Assembly: GCA_017544805.1 (NCBI GenBank)
Contig: JAFYDK010000059.1
Location: 1 to 46,389, forward strand
Length of the DNA stretch: 46,389 bases
Direction: 5' to 3'
DNA from: Bacteroidales bacterium
GTDB taxonomy: Bacteria > Bacteroidota > Bacteroidia > Bacteroidales > UBA3824
Shown here: positions 1-8,133 of the stretch, in pieces
Layout: every line of letters starts with the position of its first letter
Position numbering within the stretch: the first letter of the stretch is position 1
Made by a program: the position numbers and the translations under genes
Notes under the pieces: generated by a model
Told to the model about the DNA's origin: nothing
The model's database searches: none
What the model saw: only the letters and a program-made list of their open reading frames with translations

Positions 1-162
1 AAACGGACAAAGATTGAAGGCGTTAAAAATATTTTTACCTTCGGGATATATGGTGTGAGTTTTGTATTCCTCTTTGACAAAATCCGTAAGTGTCTTAAAA
101 TAAGGCTTTTCAAATTCGTCAGAGAGAACTTTTTTCCAACTTTCTTCGATATTAACGTCCAT
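1..162 (-). CDS. ung: Uracil-DNA glycosylase, N-terminal part (cut by window edge)
   Basis: Only the first 54 codons are inside the window; the gene runs off its left edge. The start is the ATG at 162. The translated N-terminus contains [16 protein letters not shown] and then [18 protein letters not shown], the conserved opening of family-1 uracil-DNA glycosylases, just before the catalytic GQDPYHG motif that would lie outside. The enzyme removes uracil from DNA as the first step of base excision repair in the cytoplasm. It begins 9 bases after the yitT-like stop, so it is probably the last gene of a murB-yitT-ung transcript. The catalytic residues cannot be checked here. Confidence 0.9.
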   Translation of the reverse strand, partial: MDVNIEESWKKVLSDEFEKPYFKTLTDFVKEEYKTHTIYPEGKNIFNAFNLCPF

Positions 163-171
163 AATTTTTTT

Positions 172-1080
172 TTAAAAACTGTTTTTTTCTTTTAAATTCT
201 TGAAACCCTCGCCCAAAACTTCACTTGCATCCAAAACAGTCATAAAAGCTTTCGGGTCAATCTCGCGGATATAGTCTTTCAACTCCTCAACCTCTTTTCT
301 TTCAAGGACAGTTAGAATGACATTTTTTTCGGCATGTTCGTACATACCTTTGCCGGCTAAATACGTGCCGCCGCGATCCATTTCTTTCAAAATTCTTGAA
401 CGGATTTCTTCGTGCTTTTCAGAAATGATTAACAATGCCTTCTGAACACTCATACCTTGAAGCACAATATCTATCGTTTTGCCGGTTACGTAAATGATTA
501 TCAGCGAGAAAAGCGGAATCGCCCAAGATTGAAAAGCAGCAATACTCATCAAAACGACAACCGCATCAACTGTGATTTGAAGTTTTCCGAGAGGCTGCCG
601 CGTAAATTTAGCCAACATTGCCGCAATAGCGTCAGTACCGCCGGAAGAGGCTTTCGCTTTGAAAACCAAACCACTGCCAATACCAATTAACAAACCTCCG
701 AAAATTGCTGACAACAAAGGCTCGTTTTCAACCAAAGGTTTGTATCCCCAAGTAAACTCCAACAACGTGGTACTGAGCGACATAAAAGAAAAACCGATGA
801 TAGTCTTAAAACCAAATCCCGCACCGATTAACTTCATTCCCAAAAGCGTTATCGGAATATCCATTAAAAGCGACATCACTCCGATAGGTAAACCTTCGGG
901 AAACATTTCAAACACCCCTTTGGTTAAGTGGTGAATCATAATCGAAATACCGTAAACGCCGCCCGGAACAAATTTATAAGGCGATACGAATAAAATAAAC
1001 GCAACAGCAACTATGAACGCCCCGACAATAATCAAAACGTACTGCCAAAGCGTCTTTTTATTAAAAGTATATCCTGACAT
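172..1080 (-). CDS. YitT family membrane protein (DUF161 + DUF2179)
   Basis: 302-residue integral membrane protein. Hydrophobic segments lie at about 12-33, 40-50, 65-83, 90-108, 120-140 and 165-200 (YitT_membrane/DUF161 region). They are followed by a soluble C-terminal DUF2179 domain at about 220-290 with the characteristic GGTYLAGKGMY stretch. The glycine-serine segment KASSGGTDAIA near residue 145 is typical of the family. Family members are inner-membrane proteins of unknown transport or signalling role, so no substrate can be given. The gene starts 6 bases after murB stops and ends 9 bases before ung starts, so the three are almost certainly co-transcribed. Family assignment is secure, function is not. 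Confidence 0.85.
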   Translation of the reverse strand: MSGYTFNKKTLWQYVLIIVGAFIVAVAFILFVSPYKFVPGGVYGISIMIHHLTKGVFEMFPEGLPIGVMSLLMDIPITLLGMKLIGAGFGFKTIIGFSFMSLSTTLLEFTWGYKPLVENEPLLSAIFGGLLIGIGSGLVFKAKASSGGTDAIAAMLAKFTRQPLGKLQITVDAVVVLMSIAAFQSWAIPLFSLIIIYVTGKTIDIVLQGMSVQKALLIISEKHEEIRSRILKEMDRGGTYLAGKGMYEHAEKNVILTVLERKEVEELKDYIREIDPKAFMTVLDASEVLGEGFKNLKEKNSF

Positions 1081-1086
1081 TTTTAT

Positions 1087-2100
1087 CTAACAGATAACAA
1101 CCTCCGGCTCTAATTTAATTCCGAATTTTTCTTTTACAGTCTTTTCTATTTTTTTAGCATAAGCCAAAATATCTTTGCCCGTAGCATTGCCTAAATTGAG
1201 CATTATCAACGCGTTATTTTTAGCAACACCGACTTTGGCTCCTTCCTCTGTTTTCTTAAAACCGCACAAGTCAATAAGTTGTCCGGCTGCAAGTTTTACT
1301 TTGCCGTTTTCTTGTTCGTAGGCTTTAAGCTCAGGAAATTGTGCTTTTAGTTTTTCGGCAGCAGCTTTTGTTAATTCCGGATTTTTAAAGAAACTTCCCG
1401 CATTGCCGAATTGTCTGAAATCAGGAATTCTCTCGCTTCTGATAGCTAAAATAACTCTACGCACAATATTCGGGGTCAAAATCTGAAACTCGGAAAGTCT
1501 TTGTCTCAAATAATCATAATCCAAAATAGGAACAAATTTTTTCTCCAATTTAAAAGTTACCGAAGTAACAAAAGCATTGTCTTTTAAATCGTTTTTGAAA
1601 ATCGAATCCCTATAACCGAATTTGCAATCCTCCCCTTTTATGGTCTTGAAAGAATAATCCGCAAAGTCATAATACTCAACCTCTTGAATATAATTTTTAA
1701 CATCGGCACCGTATGCACCGATACTCTGAACAGCTGAAGCTCCTATCGTTCCGGGTATGCCAGATAAGTTTTCGAGACCGAAATAATGTTTTTTAACACA
1801 GAAATCAACAAATTTATCAAAATCTTCGCCCGAAGAGACTTTTACAACAGCCTGATTATCATCATCTTGCAAAACTTCAATACCGGAAAGAAGATTTTTT
1901 AGGACTACGCCCTTAAAATCCTTTGAAAAAACGATATTACTACCGTTTCCAAGTATAATACGAGGCATCTCAAAATACCTACGTTTTCTGATAAAAGATT
2001 CAAGGTCTTGTCTTTCAGCAATTTCGAAATAATATTCCGCTTTTGCTGCCAAGTTAAAGGTGTTAGAATCTTTAAGTGAAAAATCTGAATATAAAAGCAT
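1087..2100 (-). CDS. murB: UDP-N-acetylenolpyruvoylglucosamine reductase (MurB, type I)
   Basis: 337 residues, the usual length of type I MurB. The enzyme reduces UDP-GlcNAc-enolpyruvate to UDP-MurNAc with NADPH and FAD, the second committed step of peptidoglycan precursor synthesis in the cytoplasm. FAD-binding signatures are GNGSNIVF (51-58) and SGIPGTIGASAVQSIGAYG (113-131). The substrate motif GYRDSIFK is at 162-169, the catalytic serine is in GSFFKNP (Ser236), and the terminal acidic residue is in LEPEVV near 333. The insertion around YRDSIF with Tyr163 marks the type I class. It is first in the murB-yitT-ung operon, with a good -7 promoter element 23 bases upstream. Its partner murA is elsewhere in this window (17447-18754). 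Confidence 0.96.
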   Translation of the reverse strand: MLLYSDFSLKDSNTFNLAAKAEYYFEIAERQDLESFIRKRRYFEMPRIILGNGSNIVFSKDFKGVVLKNLLSGIEVLQDDDNQAVVKVSSGEDFDKFVDFCVKKHYFGLENLSGIPGTIGASAVQSIGAYGADVKNYIQEVEYYDFADYSFKTIKGEDCKFGYRDSIFKNDLKDNAFVTSVTFKLEKKFVPILDYDYLRQRLSEFQILTPNIVRRVILAIRSERIPDFRQFGNAGSFFKNPELTKAAAEKLKAQFPELKAYEQENGKVKLAAGQLIDLCGFKKTEEGAKVGVAKNNALIMLNLGNATGKDILAYAKKIEKTVKEKFGIKLEPEVVIC

Positions 2101-2122
2101 AATTTTATATTTTTTAACGTTG

Positions 2123-2130
2123 CAAAGGTA
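2123..2130 (-). promoter_or_regulatory. Bacteroidota -7 promoter element for murB operon
   Basis: Reads TACCTTTG on the minus strand, a full match to TAnnTTTG, 22 bases before the murB ATG. No clear TTTG at -33. Confidence 0.6.
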
Positions 2131-2179
2131 AATTATTTTTTTGAACTTTCAGTATAATTTTTTTTTAAATTATAAATTA

Positions 2180-4138
2180 TTAAAACCTTACGCCCATTAC
2201 CAAAACATCGTCTAATTGTTTGAGTTTTCCTCTCCAAGCCACAAGATTATCATCAAGCATTTGCTTTTGCTGTTGCAATTCCTCGTTGTGAATCTTCAAA
2301 AGAAATTCTCTAAATTGTTTTATCATATATTTTTTGCGTCTGCCGTTTACCATACCGAACTGATCGGAATAACCGTCAGAAAACATATAAATCATATCTC
2401 CTTCGATAACTTCAAATTCGTGATTGGTAAATTTCTCGGTCTGATTTTCATAATAACCAATAGGCATTTCATCGGCATCTATCTGCGTTAATTTTCCATC
2501 CCTGATGAAAATCAACGGATTATGTGCGCCTGCGTACTGAATTTTTGAAGTTTTCTTGTCATATACACAAATCGCCATATCCATACCGTCTTTTTGCTCG
2601 TCCTCTTTTCCCGACTGACGCAGATATGTGATAATATCAGCACGAAGTTGCGTTAAAATTTCTCCCGCCGTAATATTATCTCCCGACATTCTCGCCGTTA
2701 TATCGTTTAAGAAAGCTATACCGAGAAGACTCATAAAAGCTCCCGGAACACCGTGTCCCGTACAATCGGCTGCCGTGAAAACAAATTTATCATCAACATC
2801 ATTGCCCCAATAAAAATCGCCGCTAACAATATCCCTTGGCTTCAACATTATAAAATGCAAGGGCAAATATTTACTGAAATATTCCTCAGGCGGCATAACG
2901 GCCTGCTGAATCTTCTGCGCATAACGGATACTTTCGATAATTTTATCGTTTTGAGCAGTGATTTCGTCTTTTTGAGCCGTAATCTCAATATTTTGTTTTT
3001 CGATTTTCTCGTTTTGAGCGGCAAGTTTTTCGTTGTCTTTACGCTTGCCCATGTAAAGTTTTGCAATGATAAAAATCATTATCAAAAATATACCCAAAAC
3101 AATCGAAGAAACTAATATAATATTGTTTAACAGCTTATTACGAATATTAAGTTTCAACAATTCGTCTTCTTTTTCTGAAATTTCTTTATTGACTTGCTCA
3201 ATGTGCATTTGCTGGTCAAGAGCAACTTTCTGCTGTTCAACAAGTTCCGCACGCTGCTTTTCCAACTCCTCTGAAACTTGAATTGCCTCCCTATTTTTCT
3301 TTTCAAGATTTTGTTCGGTTTCCTCAAGCTCCTGCATCGTAACAAGTTGTTTGTTTTTCAAAACAAGCATTTCTTGACGCTGCTTTTCCAATTTTTCAGC
3401 TTGGTTCTGAATAGCACGATTTTGCAACTCCATACTGCGGTTTTGCTTTTCTATCTGCTGCTGTTTCTGAAAAATCTCTCTCTCCCTCTGATCCAACAAT
3501 TTCTGTTTGCTGTTGAGTTCTTTCTCCTTCTGCAAAAGTTCTTTTTGGGTCATCGAAAGCTGTTTGGATTGCTCCTGAATAATTTCGTCCTTGGAAATAT
3601 CGTCGCCGTGAAGCTCTTTGGTCATGTTCGGGTGAACACTGATTCCAACCTTCCTCAAATTAGCACTGCTAAAACAAAACGATACAAGTCCCGTCTTTTC
3701 ATCAACGAAATTTATCATCACCGATTTGGAATCCTCACAATTATCTGAAACAATGGCAATCGGTTTGCGTTTCAAGCCGTCACGAGCCTCCTTATAATCG
3801 GCGGCAAAGGGAACGTACAAAATATTAAAACTCCTATCGTAAAGAGCATCGGAAACAGAAACAAAATTTTTAACCGTCAATTTAGTACCCGAGGCCGGAT
3901 AACCTTTACGCGCTTCCCTTTTCAAAAGCCTCAAAAAATCCGAATCGGCATTAACAACGGCAATGACTATCGTGCTAATCTCTTCGTCGTTTTCCCAAAG
4001 CAAATACTTGGGAATCTCGTAAAGGAATTTGGCTTTTTGCTCAAAAGCCGTCTCCCCGTACTGCGCAAACGCCTTTAAACACGATAAAACAAGTATCGCA
4101 ATGATTAAAATGCTATATAATTTCAGTTTTTTCAGCAT
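2180..4138 (-). CDS. YfiR-like sensor / coiled-coil / SpoIIE (PP2C) phosphatase fusion
   Basis: 652 residues. An N-terminal signal or anchor (1-26) is followed by a YfiR-like (DUF4154) domain at about 27-180. Then come a long glutamine/glutamate/lysine-rich coiled coil (about 185-335), a transmembrane helix (about 338-362), a second short coiled coil (365-405) and a cytoplasmic SpoIIE/PP2C-type serine phosphatase domain (about 420-652). Metal-binding and catalytic motifs are intact: SGDFYW (439-444), [11 protein letters not shown] (458-468), DGMD (517-520), FSDGYSDQ (586-593) and the terminal DDVLVMG. The layout suggests periplasmic sensing passed through coiled coils to a phosphatase that would act on a STAS-type or other phosphoprotein. 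No partner gene is adjacent. It follows the Nudix gene by 27 bases on the same strand. The YfiR assignment rests on fold-level pattern and is less certain than the phosphatase. Confidence 0.85.
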   Translation of the reverse strand: MLKKLKLYSILIIAILVLSCLKAFAQYGETAFEQKAKFLYEIPKYLLWENDEEISTIVIAVVNADSDFLRLLKREARKGYPASGTKLTVKNFVSVSDALYDRSFNILYVPFAADYKEARDGLKRKPIAIVSDNCEDSKSVMINFVDEKTGLVSFCFSSANLRKVGISVHPNMTKELHGDDISKDEIIQEQSKQLSMTQKELLQKEKELNSKQKLLDQREREIFQKQQQIEKQNRSMELQNRAIQNQAEKLEKQRQEMLVLKNKQLVTMQELEETEQNLEKKNREAIQVSEELEKQRAELVEQQKVALDQQMHIEQVNKEISEKEDELLKLNIRNKLLNNIILVSSIVLGIFLIMIFIIAKLYMGKRKDNEKLAAQNEKIEKQNIEITAQKDEITAQNDKIIESIRYAQKIQQAVMPPEEYFSKYLPLHFIMLKPRDIVSGDFYWGNDVDDKFVFTAADCTGHGVPGAFMSLLGIAFLNDITARMSGDNITAGEILTQLRADIITYLRQSGKEDEQKDGMDMAICVYDKKTSKIQYAGAHNPLIFIRDGKLTQIDADEMPIGYYENQTEKFTNHEFEVIEGDMIYMFSDGYSDQFGMVNGRRKKYMIKQFREFLLKIHNEELQQQKQMLDDNLVAWRGKLKQLDDVLVMGVRF

Positions 4139-4165
4139 CTCAAAGTTTTTTATTACAACTTTTCT

Positions 4166-4594
4166 TTAATGGTTGGCAAGAATAAACTCTTCCAAAATTT
4201 TAGCATGATCAAAAGCCAATGCCGGCAATTGATTGAAATCAAACCAATCTACATCTGCTGCATCATCGTCCGCAACAGCCTCCGTATCTTCATCAACATA
4301 AGCATAAAAAACTATCGTTATCGTCCTTCCTCTTGGATCTCTGCCCGGATCGCCAAAAGCCTTAAACTGCGAAAGGAATTGACATTCAATCCCCGTTTCC
4401 TCTTTCAATTCCCTTGCGGCACTCTGCTCCAATGTTTCACCTTCCTCGGTAAAACCTCCCGGAAAAGCCCAACAATCTTTGAACGGGTCGCGCTTTCGCT
4501 TTATTAACAATACTTGACGTGTTATGCCCTCGCCCCTTACAACGATAGTATCGGTAGTAACGGAAGGCATAGGATACTTATATGTGTAAGCCAT
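4166..4594 (-). CDS. Nudix hydrolase (ADP-ribose pyrophosphatase-like)
   Basis: 142 residues with a complete Nudix box between Gly47 and Ile69 (G-x5-E-x7-REL-x-EE-x-G-I); the metal-binding run is RELKEETGI. N-terminal DTIVVRGEGITRQVLLIKR and the GDPGRDPRGRTIT segment resemble the ADP-ribose/NADH pyrophosphatase-like group, so a nucleotide-diphosphate substrate is expected, but exact specificity cannot be read from sequence. It heads a two-gene minus-strand unit with the SpoIIE phosphatase and is divergent from queE. A promoter with both elements sits 33 bases upstream. The C-terminus is normal length, with no sign of truncation. Confidence 0.88.
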   Translation of the reverse strand: MAYTYKYPMPSVTTDTIVVRGEGITRQVLLIKRKRDPFKDCWAFPGGFTEEGETLEQSAARELKEETGIECQFLSQFKAFGDPGRDPRGRTITIVFYAYVDEDTEAVADDDAADVDWFDFNQLPALAFDHAKILEEFILANH

Positions 4595-4626
4595 TTTTTT
4601 CCCTTCTTTAATGATTTTTTACAAGA

Positions 4627-4657
4627 CAAATGTACATCTTTTTTTTTATTAATGCAA
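4627..4657 (-). promoter_or_regulatory. Promoter for Nudix-SpoIIE unit (-33 and -7)
   Basis: Minus strand: TACATTTG at 4627-4634 (full match to TAnnTTTG), with a TTG at 4655-4657 about 20 bases upstream as the -33 element. It lies 33 bases before the ATG at 4594. Confidence 0.6.
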
Positions 4658-4707
4658 TTTTTTGTCCACAAATTAGAAAAAAAGTATTTTTTTATGTATT
4701 TTTTTTA

Positions 4708-4715
4708 TACTTTTA
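4708..4715 (+). promoter_or_regulatory. Possible -7 element for queE
   Basis: TACTTTTA, one mismatch to TAnnTTTG, 26 bases before the queE ATG at 4741 in an extremely T- and A-rich divergent region. Weak evidence. Confidence 0.35.
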
Positions 4716-4740
4716 CAAATTGTTAAAAAAAAAATTTGTC

Positions 4741-5361
4741 ATGGAAGATATTATTTCTTTAGGGAAAGCATTGCCGGTAGCGGAAGAGTTTTATTCCGTT
4801 CAGGGTGAGGGACTTAACGCCGGAGTACCGGCATATTTCATACGACTTGCGGGCTGCGATGTCAGATGTCCGTGGTGTGATACCAAAGAGAGTTGGGACG
4901 AAAAAAAATTCAAAACCGAAAACATAGAAGATATTGTTTCAAGAATTTCGCAAACACCTGCTTGCAACGTTGTAATAACGGGCGGCGAACCTACCATGCA
5001 CAATTTAGCACCACTGTGCGAAAGCCTTGAAAAAAAATGTTTATCAATTTGGCTCGAAACCTCTGGGACTCACCCTTTAACGGGAAATTTTGACTGGATA
5101 GCCGTTTCGCCTAAAAAAAATATCCAACCCTTGGAAGAGGTTTTGGAACTTGCCGACGAACTCAAAATGGTGATAACAAGTTCTGAGGATTTCTCTTTAG
5201 CGGAAGAATACGCTCAAAAAGTATCCTCGGAATGTGCGCTTTTGCTTCAAGCAGAATGGAACAATGCAAAAGAAATCAATCCGCTGATTTTGGATTACGT
5301 ATTAAAACACCCAGTTTGGAAAATTTCGTTACAAACTCATAAATTCTTAAATATAAGGTGA
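4741..5361 (+). CDS. queE: 7-carboxy-7-deazaguanine synthase (QueE), radical SAM
   Basis: 206 residues. The enzyme converts 6-carboxytetrahydropterin to 7-carboxy-7-deazaguanine in queuosine precursor synthesis. The radical-SAM cluster motif is a compact CX3CX2C (Cys39, Cys43, Cys46 in AGCDVRCPWCDTKESW). It is preceded by the diagnostic EEFYSVQGEG and followed by VVITGGEPTMH, the SAM-binding GGEP motif. An in-frame ATG at 4630 exists but lies upstream of the probable promoter and encodes a phenylalanine-rich tail unlike the family; the ATG at 4741 gives the normal N-terminus. The prsW-like gene follows after 4 bases, so they are likely co-transcribed. No queC, queD or queF is nearby. Confidence 0.94.
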   Translation: MEDIISLGKALPVAEEFYSVQGEGLNAGVPAYFIRLAGCDVRCPWCDTKESWDEKKFKTENIEDIVSRISQTPACNVVITGGEPTMHNLAPLCESLEKKCLSIWLETSGTHPLTGNFDWIAVSPKKNIQPLEEVLELADELKMVITSSEDFSLAEEYAQKVSSECALLLQAEWNNAKEINPLILDYVLKHPVWKISLQTHKFLNIR

Positions 5362-5365
5362 TTGT

Positions 5366-6025
5366 ATGACACTTATGGCCTTGGGAGCATTGCTACCCGT
5401 GTTTGTAATATTGTTTTACGTTTACGTCAAAGATACAAGGAAAGAGCCTTTCAGTGTGCTGATTACGACTTTCATGTTAGGCGCATTAGCCGTTGTTCCG
5501 GCGATATTGGCAGAGCTTGGGGGAAGTTTTATTTCGGAAAATCCATTTTTTGAAAATTTTCTGATAGTATCGCCTGCGGAAGAAGGTGTAAAACTATTTG
5601 TTATAATGATTTATGTTTTTTCACACAGGGAATTTGATGACAGATTTGATGCTATTATATATTGCGTAACGGCATCTTTGGGGTTCGCCGCCGTGGAAAA
5701 CCTGATTTACACTTTTGAAAACGGTATCGAAGTCGCAATTTTAAGAGCCGTAACCGCTATTCCGGGGCATACCGCATTTGCTGTTTTCATGGGAAGTTTT
5801 GTTGCTAAGGCTAAAACTCATGCGATTTATAACCGAAAAGAAAAACGAAACAAATATATTTTGCTTGCATTTTTAGTACCGGCAATAATGCACGGTCTTT
5901 ACGATTTTCTTATCAGCATAAAATTTTTCTGGGGATTTGCCGCTTTGATAATTTACTCCGATATTCATTCCATTATAATCGTAAACAAAGCAAGTAAAGA
6001 AGACAGACCGTTTCAACAAGAATAA
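5366..6025 (+). CDS. PrsW family intramembrane metalloprotease
   Basis: 219 residues with about six or seven membrane segments. It has the conserved PrsW/CPBP-superfamily residues: EEGVK (Glu72, Glu73, Lys76), AAVENLIY (Glu111, Asn112), PGHTAF (His135) and MHGLYDF (His176, Asp180). PrsW proteins cleave membrane-embedded substrates such as anti-sigma factors; the target here is unknown and no anti-sigma gene is in the window. It follows queE by 4 bases, which looks like shared transcription rather than shared function. Its last codons form one arm of a hairpin shared with the convergent glmM end. Confidence 0.85.
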   Translation: MTLMALGALLPVFVILFYVYVKDTRKEPFSVLITTFMLGALAVVPAILAELGGSFISENPFFENFLIVSPAEEGVKLFVIMIYVFSHREFDDRFDAIIYCVTASLGFAAVENLIYTFENGIEVAILRAVTAIPGHTAFAVFMGSFVAKAKTHAIYNRKEKRNKYILLAFLVPAIMHGLYDFLISIKFFWGFAALIIYSDIHSIIIVNKASKEDRPFQQE

Positions 6026-6035
6026 AAACGGTCTG
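6004..6035. terminator. Convergent hairpin between prsW-like gene and glmM
   Basis: CAGACCGTTT (6004-6013) pairs perfectly with AAACGGTCTG (6026-6035). The left arm lies inside the last codons of the prsW-like gene. The T-run is weak on either strand (TCTTCTTT on minus), so terminator function is plausible but not textbook. Confidence 0.5.
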
Positions 6036-6054
6036 CCTGAAGAAAAAAAATCTT

Positions 6055-7455
6055 TTACATTACGCTTTTAATTTTTTCAATCATATCCACAGCCAATTTA
6101 TCGGCCTCAGACTGTGATTTAGCCTCGGTGTAAATTCTGATAATCGGCTCTGTGTTAGATTTGCGCAAATGAACCCAATTTTCGGGGAAGTCGATTTTAA
6201 CACCGTCGATTGTGGTTACCGTTGTGCCGGAAATCTGATTGTAAATGCCTTCGATTTTTTTCAAAAGATTATCAACGTTGATTTCGGGCGTAAGTTCGAT
6301 TTTGTTTTTGCTCATAAAATATTGAGGATATTCAAGTTTCAAGGCTGAAACTTTTTTCTTCTTTTTAGCAAGATAAGTCAAAAACAATGCTATTCCGACG
6401 ATTGAATCCCTACCGTAATGAAGTTCAGGATAGATAACTCCGCCGTTGCCTTCACCGCCGATAACAGAATGATTTTCTTTCATTTTGGTTACGACATTGA
6501 GTTCGCCGACAGCCGAAGCGTCATAATGACAACCATATTTTAACGTAACATCCCTCAAAGCACGGCTTGAAGAAAGATTGCTTGCCGTATTACCTTTTTT
6601 ATATTGCAAAATATAGTCAGCAACGGCAACCAAAGTGTATTCTTCACCAAACATCTCGCCGTCTTCCTGCATGATTGCAAGACGGTCAACATCGGGATCA
6701 ACAGCAAAACCTACGTCCGCTTTTTTGTCTATAACAGCCTTGGAAAGTTCCGTAAGATTTTGTTTCAAAGGTTCGGGATTGTGTGCAAAATTTCCATTAG
6801 GAGTAGAATTTATAATTTCAAATTTCTTAACGCCCAAAGCCGAAAGCAGTTTCGGGACAATTAACGCTCCAACTGAATTTATCACATCAACGCAAACAGT
6901 AAAATCTGCCTCTGCAATTGCTTTTGTATCAACGAGTTCAAGACCAAGAACTTTTTTTATGTGTACATCTTCAAAGTTTTTGACTTCAGTGATTTTTCCA
7001 AGAGAAAATACTTCGGAAAAATCCGTTGTTTCTTCTGCCGTAAGGGAATATTCAATAATGAATTTTCCGTCTTCAGCATTCAAAAATTCGCCTGAAGAAT
7101 TAAGGAGTTTCAAAGTATTCCACTGCGTAGGATTGTGGCTTGCCGTCAGAATAATTCCTCCATCCGCTTTAAATTCCGTAACAGCAATTTCGGTTGTCGG
7201 AGTTGTTGCAAGGTCAATATCTATGACATCGATTCCACAGAAAGTAAGCGCACCGGTAACGATTTGTTTAACGTTAGGACCTGAAATTCTGGCATCGCGT
7301 CCCACTACAACAGTGTATTTGTCCTTTTTTGACTGTTTTTTTATCCATTGTGAATATGCCGTGATAAATTTCACAATGTCAAAAGGCGTAAGGTTGTCGC
7401 CGGAGTGTCCGCCGATTGTACCGCGTATGCCCGAAATTGATTTTATTAATGCCAT
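6055..7455 (-). CDS. glmM: Phosphoglucosamine mutase-type phosphohexomutase
   Basis: 466 residues, alpha-D-phosphohexomutase superfamily. The phosphoserine loop is TASHNP with Ser106, the metal-binding loop is DPDVDR with Asp253/Asp255/Asp257, the sugar-binding loop is GEGNGG, and the C-terminal phosphate-binding segment is RKSNTEPIIRIYTEA. It probably converts glucosamine-6-phosphate to glucosamine-1-phosphate for UDP-GlcNAc synthesis, feeding MurA and MurB in this window. The N-terminus SISGIRGTIGG is typical of the Bacteroidota group usually annotated GlmM. A phosphoglucomutase/phosphomannomutase activity cannot be excluded from sequence. Monocistronic by appearance, with its own -7 element 29 bases upstream and a convergent hairpin downstream. 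Confidence 0.88.
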   Translation of the reverse strand: MALIKSISGIRGTIGGHSGDNLTPFDIVKFITAYSQWIKKQSKKDKYTVVVGRDARISGPNVKQIVTGALTFCGIDVIDIDLATTPTTEIAVTEFKADGGIILTASHNPTQWNTLKLLNSSGEFLNAEDGKFIIEYSLTAEETTDFSEVFSLGKITEVKNFEDVHIKKVLGLELVDTKAIAEADFTVCVDVINSVGALIVPKLLSALGVKKFEIINSTPNGNFAHNPEPLKQNLTELSKAVIDKKADVGFAVDPDVDRLAIMQEDGEMFGEEYTLVAVADYILQYKKGNTASNLSSSRALRDVTLKYGCHYDASAVGELNVVTKMKENHSVIGGEGNGGVIYPELHYGRDSIVGIALFLTYLAKKKKKVSALKLEYPQYFMSKNKIELTPEINVDNLLKKIEGIYNQISGTTVTTIDGVKIDFPENWVHLRKSNTEPIIRIYTEAKSQSEADKLAVDMIEKIKSVM

Positions 7456-7483
7456 CGGTTTAATGTATTTTTTTGATTTTTTA

Positions 7484-7491
7484 CAAATTTA
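7484..7491 (-). promoter_or_regulatory. -7 promoter element for glmM
   Basis: TAAATTTG on the minus strand (full TAnnTTTG match), 28 bases before the glmM ATG. Confidence 0.55.
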
Positions 7492-7501
7492 CATAAAAAA
7501 T

Positions 7502-8022
7502 TTAATATAATTCCAAATAACAATAAGCATTTCCGACAATGGAAAGATATTTTTCAAACTCAGTTTTTTTTATGACAACTGTATAACAACAATCGTTAGG
7601 ATGGAAACTCAGTAAATCAGCGTTTTGAAGGTTTTTGTCCAAAAACAGAAAAACATGATTCTCCTTGTCGTTGATAAGTCCAAAAGGCGAAACACTACCC
7701 GGTAAAAGGTCAAGATATTTCAACATTCTCTCCTGAGAGGCAAATGAAAGTTTTCCGGGCGAAGACATTCCTTTTGAAAGTAATTCCGCTTTGAGTTTTT
7801 TCTCAAGCGAATGAATGTCGAGGTCATGATCGCAGTCAAAACAAACAAGATAATGTTTGTTGCCTTTGTGATTGCGGAAAAAAGATTTTTACAATGAACC
7901 GACCCGTCATCTCTCCACCAACGCTTTGCCTCTTCGATAGTTTTGCCTTCGGGGTGCTCATAATAGGTAAATTCTATATTGTTGTCCTCCAAATATTTAA
8001 CAACTGTTTCCTGACGTGTCAT
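7502..8022 (-). pseudogene. ProX/YbaK-type prolyl-tRNA editing protein, frameshifted
   Basis: Two overlapping frames together make one intact-looking protein of about 173 residues. The first frame gives MTRQETVVKYLEDNN and KTIEEAKRWWRDDGSVHCKN. After a run of six A (plus strand 7878-7883) the sequence continues in another frame with FFRNHKGNKHYLVCFDCDHD and later SPGKLSFASQERMLKYLDLL, PGSVSPFGLIND and VFLFLDKNL. This is the Ala/Pro-tRNA deacylase (ProX/PrdX, YbaK-like) family, which hydrolyses mischarged tRNA in trans. One extra base in the A6 tract would restore a single frame. Conservation on both sides argues for a recent event, a sequencing or assembly error, or slippage, rather than long decay. 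Own -7 element upstream. Confidence 0.8.
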
Positions 8023-8052
8023 AATTTTTATTAAATATTTTTTTATTCAGCG

Positions 8053-8060
8053 CAAAGTTA
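8053..8060 (-). promoter_or_regulatory. -7 promoter element for the ProX-like gene
   Basis: TAACTTTG on the minus strand, a full TAnnTTTG match, 30 bases before the ATG at 8022. Confidence 0.5.
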
Positions 8061-8092
8061 TGAAAGTTTTTTCTTAGGTAAAAAGTTTTTTT

Positions 8093-8100
8093 TAATTTTG
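8093..8100 (+). promoter_or_regulatory. -7 promoter element for maf-pyrC
   Basis: TAATTTTG, a full match to TAnnTTTG, 33 bases before the maf ATG at 8134. It overlaps the in-frame TTG at 8098, which therefore cannot be the start codon. Confidence 0.6.
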
Positions 8101-8133
8101 CCGCTGATAAAAAAAGAAAAATATAAAAATATC

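Noticed and set aside
2154..2174. TATAATTT/AAATTATA hairpin after the SpoIIE gene
   Set aside because: Pure A/T stem in AT-rich DNA; too weak to call a terminator.
6635..7510. 291-codon open frame antisense to glmM
   Set aside because: Fully opposite a conserved enzyme; composition is serine-rich low complexity typical of antisense translation.
7720..8022. Separate 100-residue protein
   Set aside because: Its second half is out of frame with the conserved family; it is one half of the frameshifted ProX-like gene.
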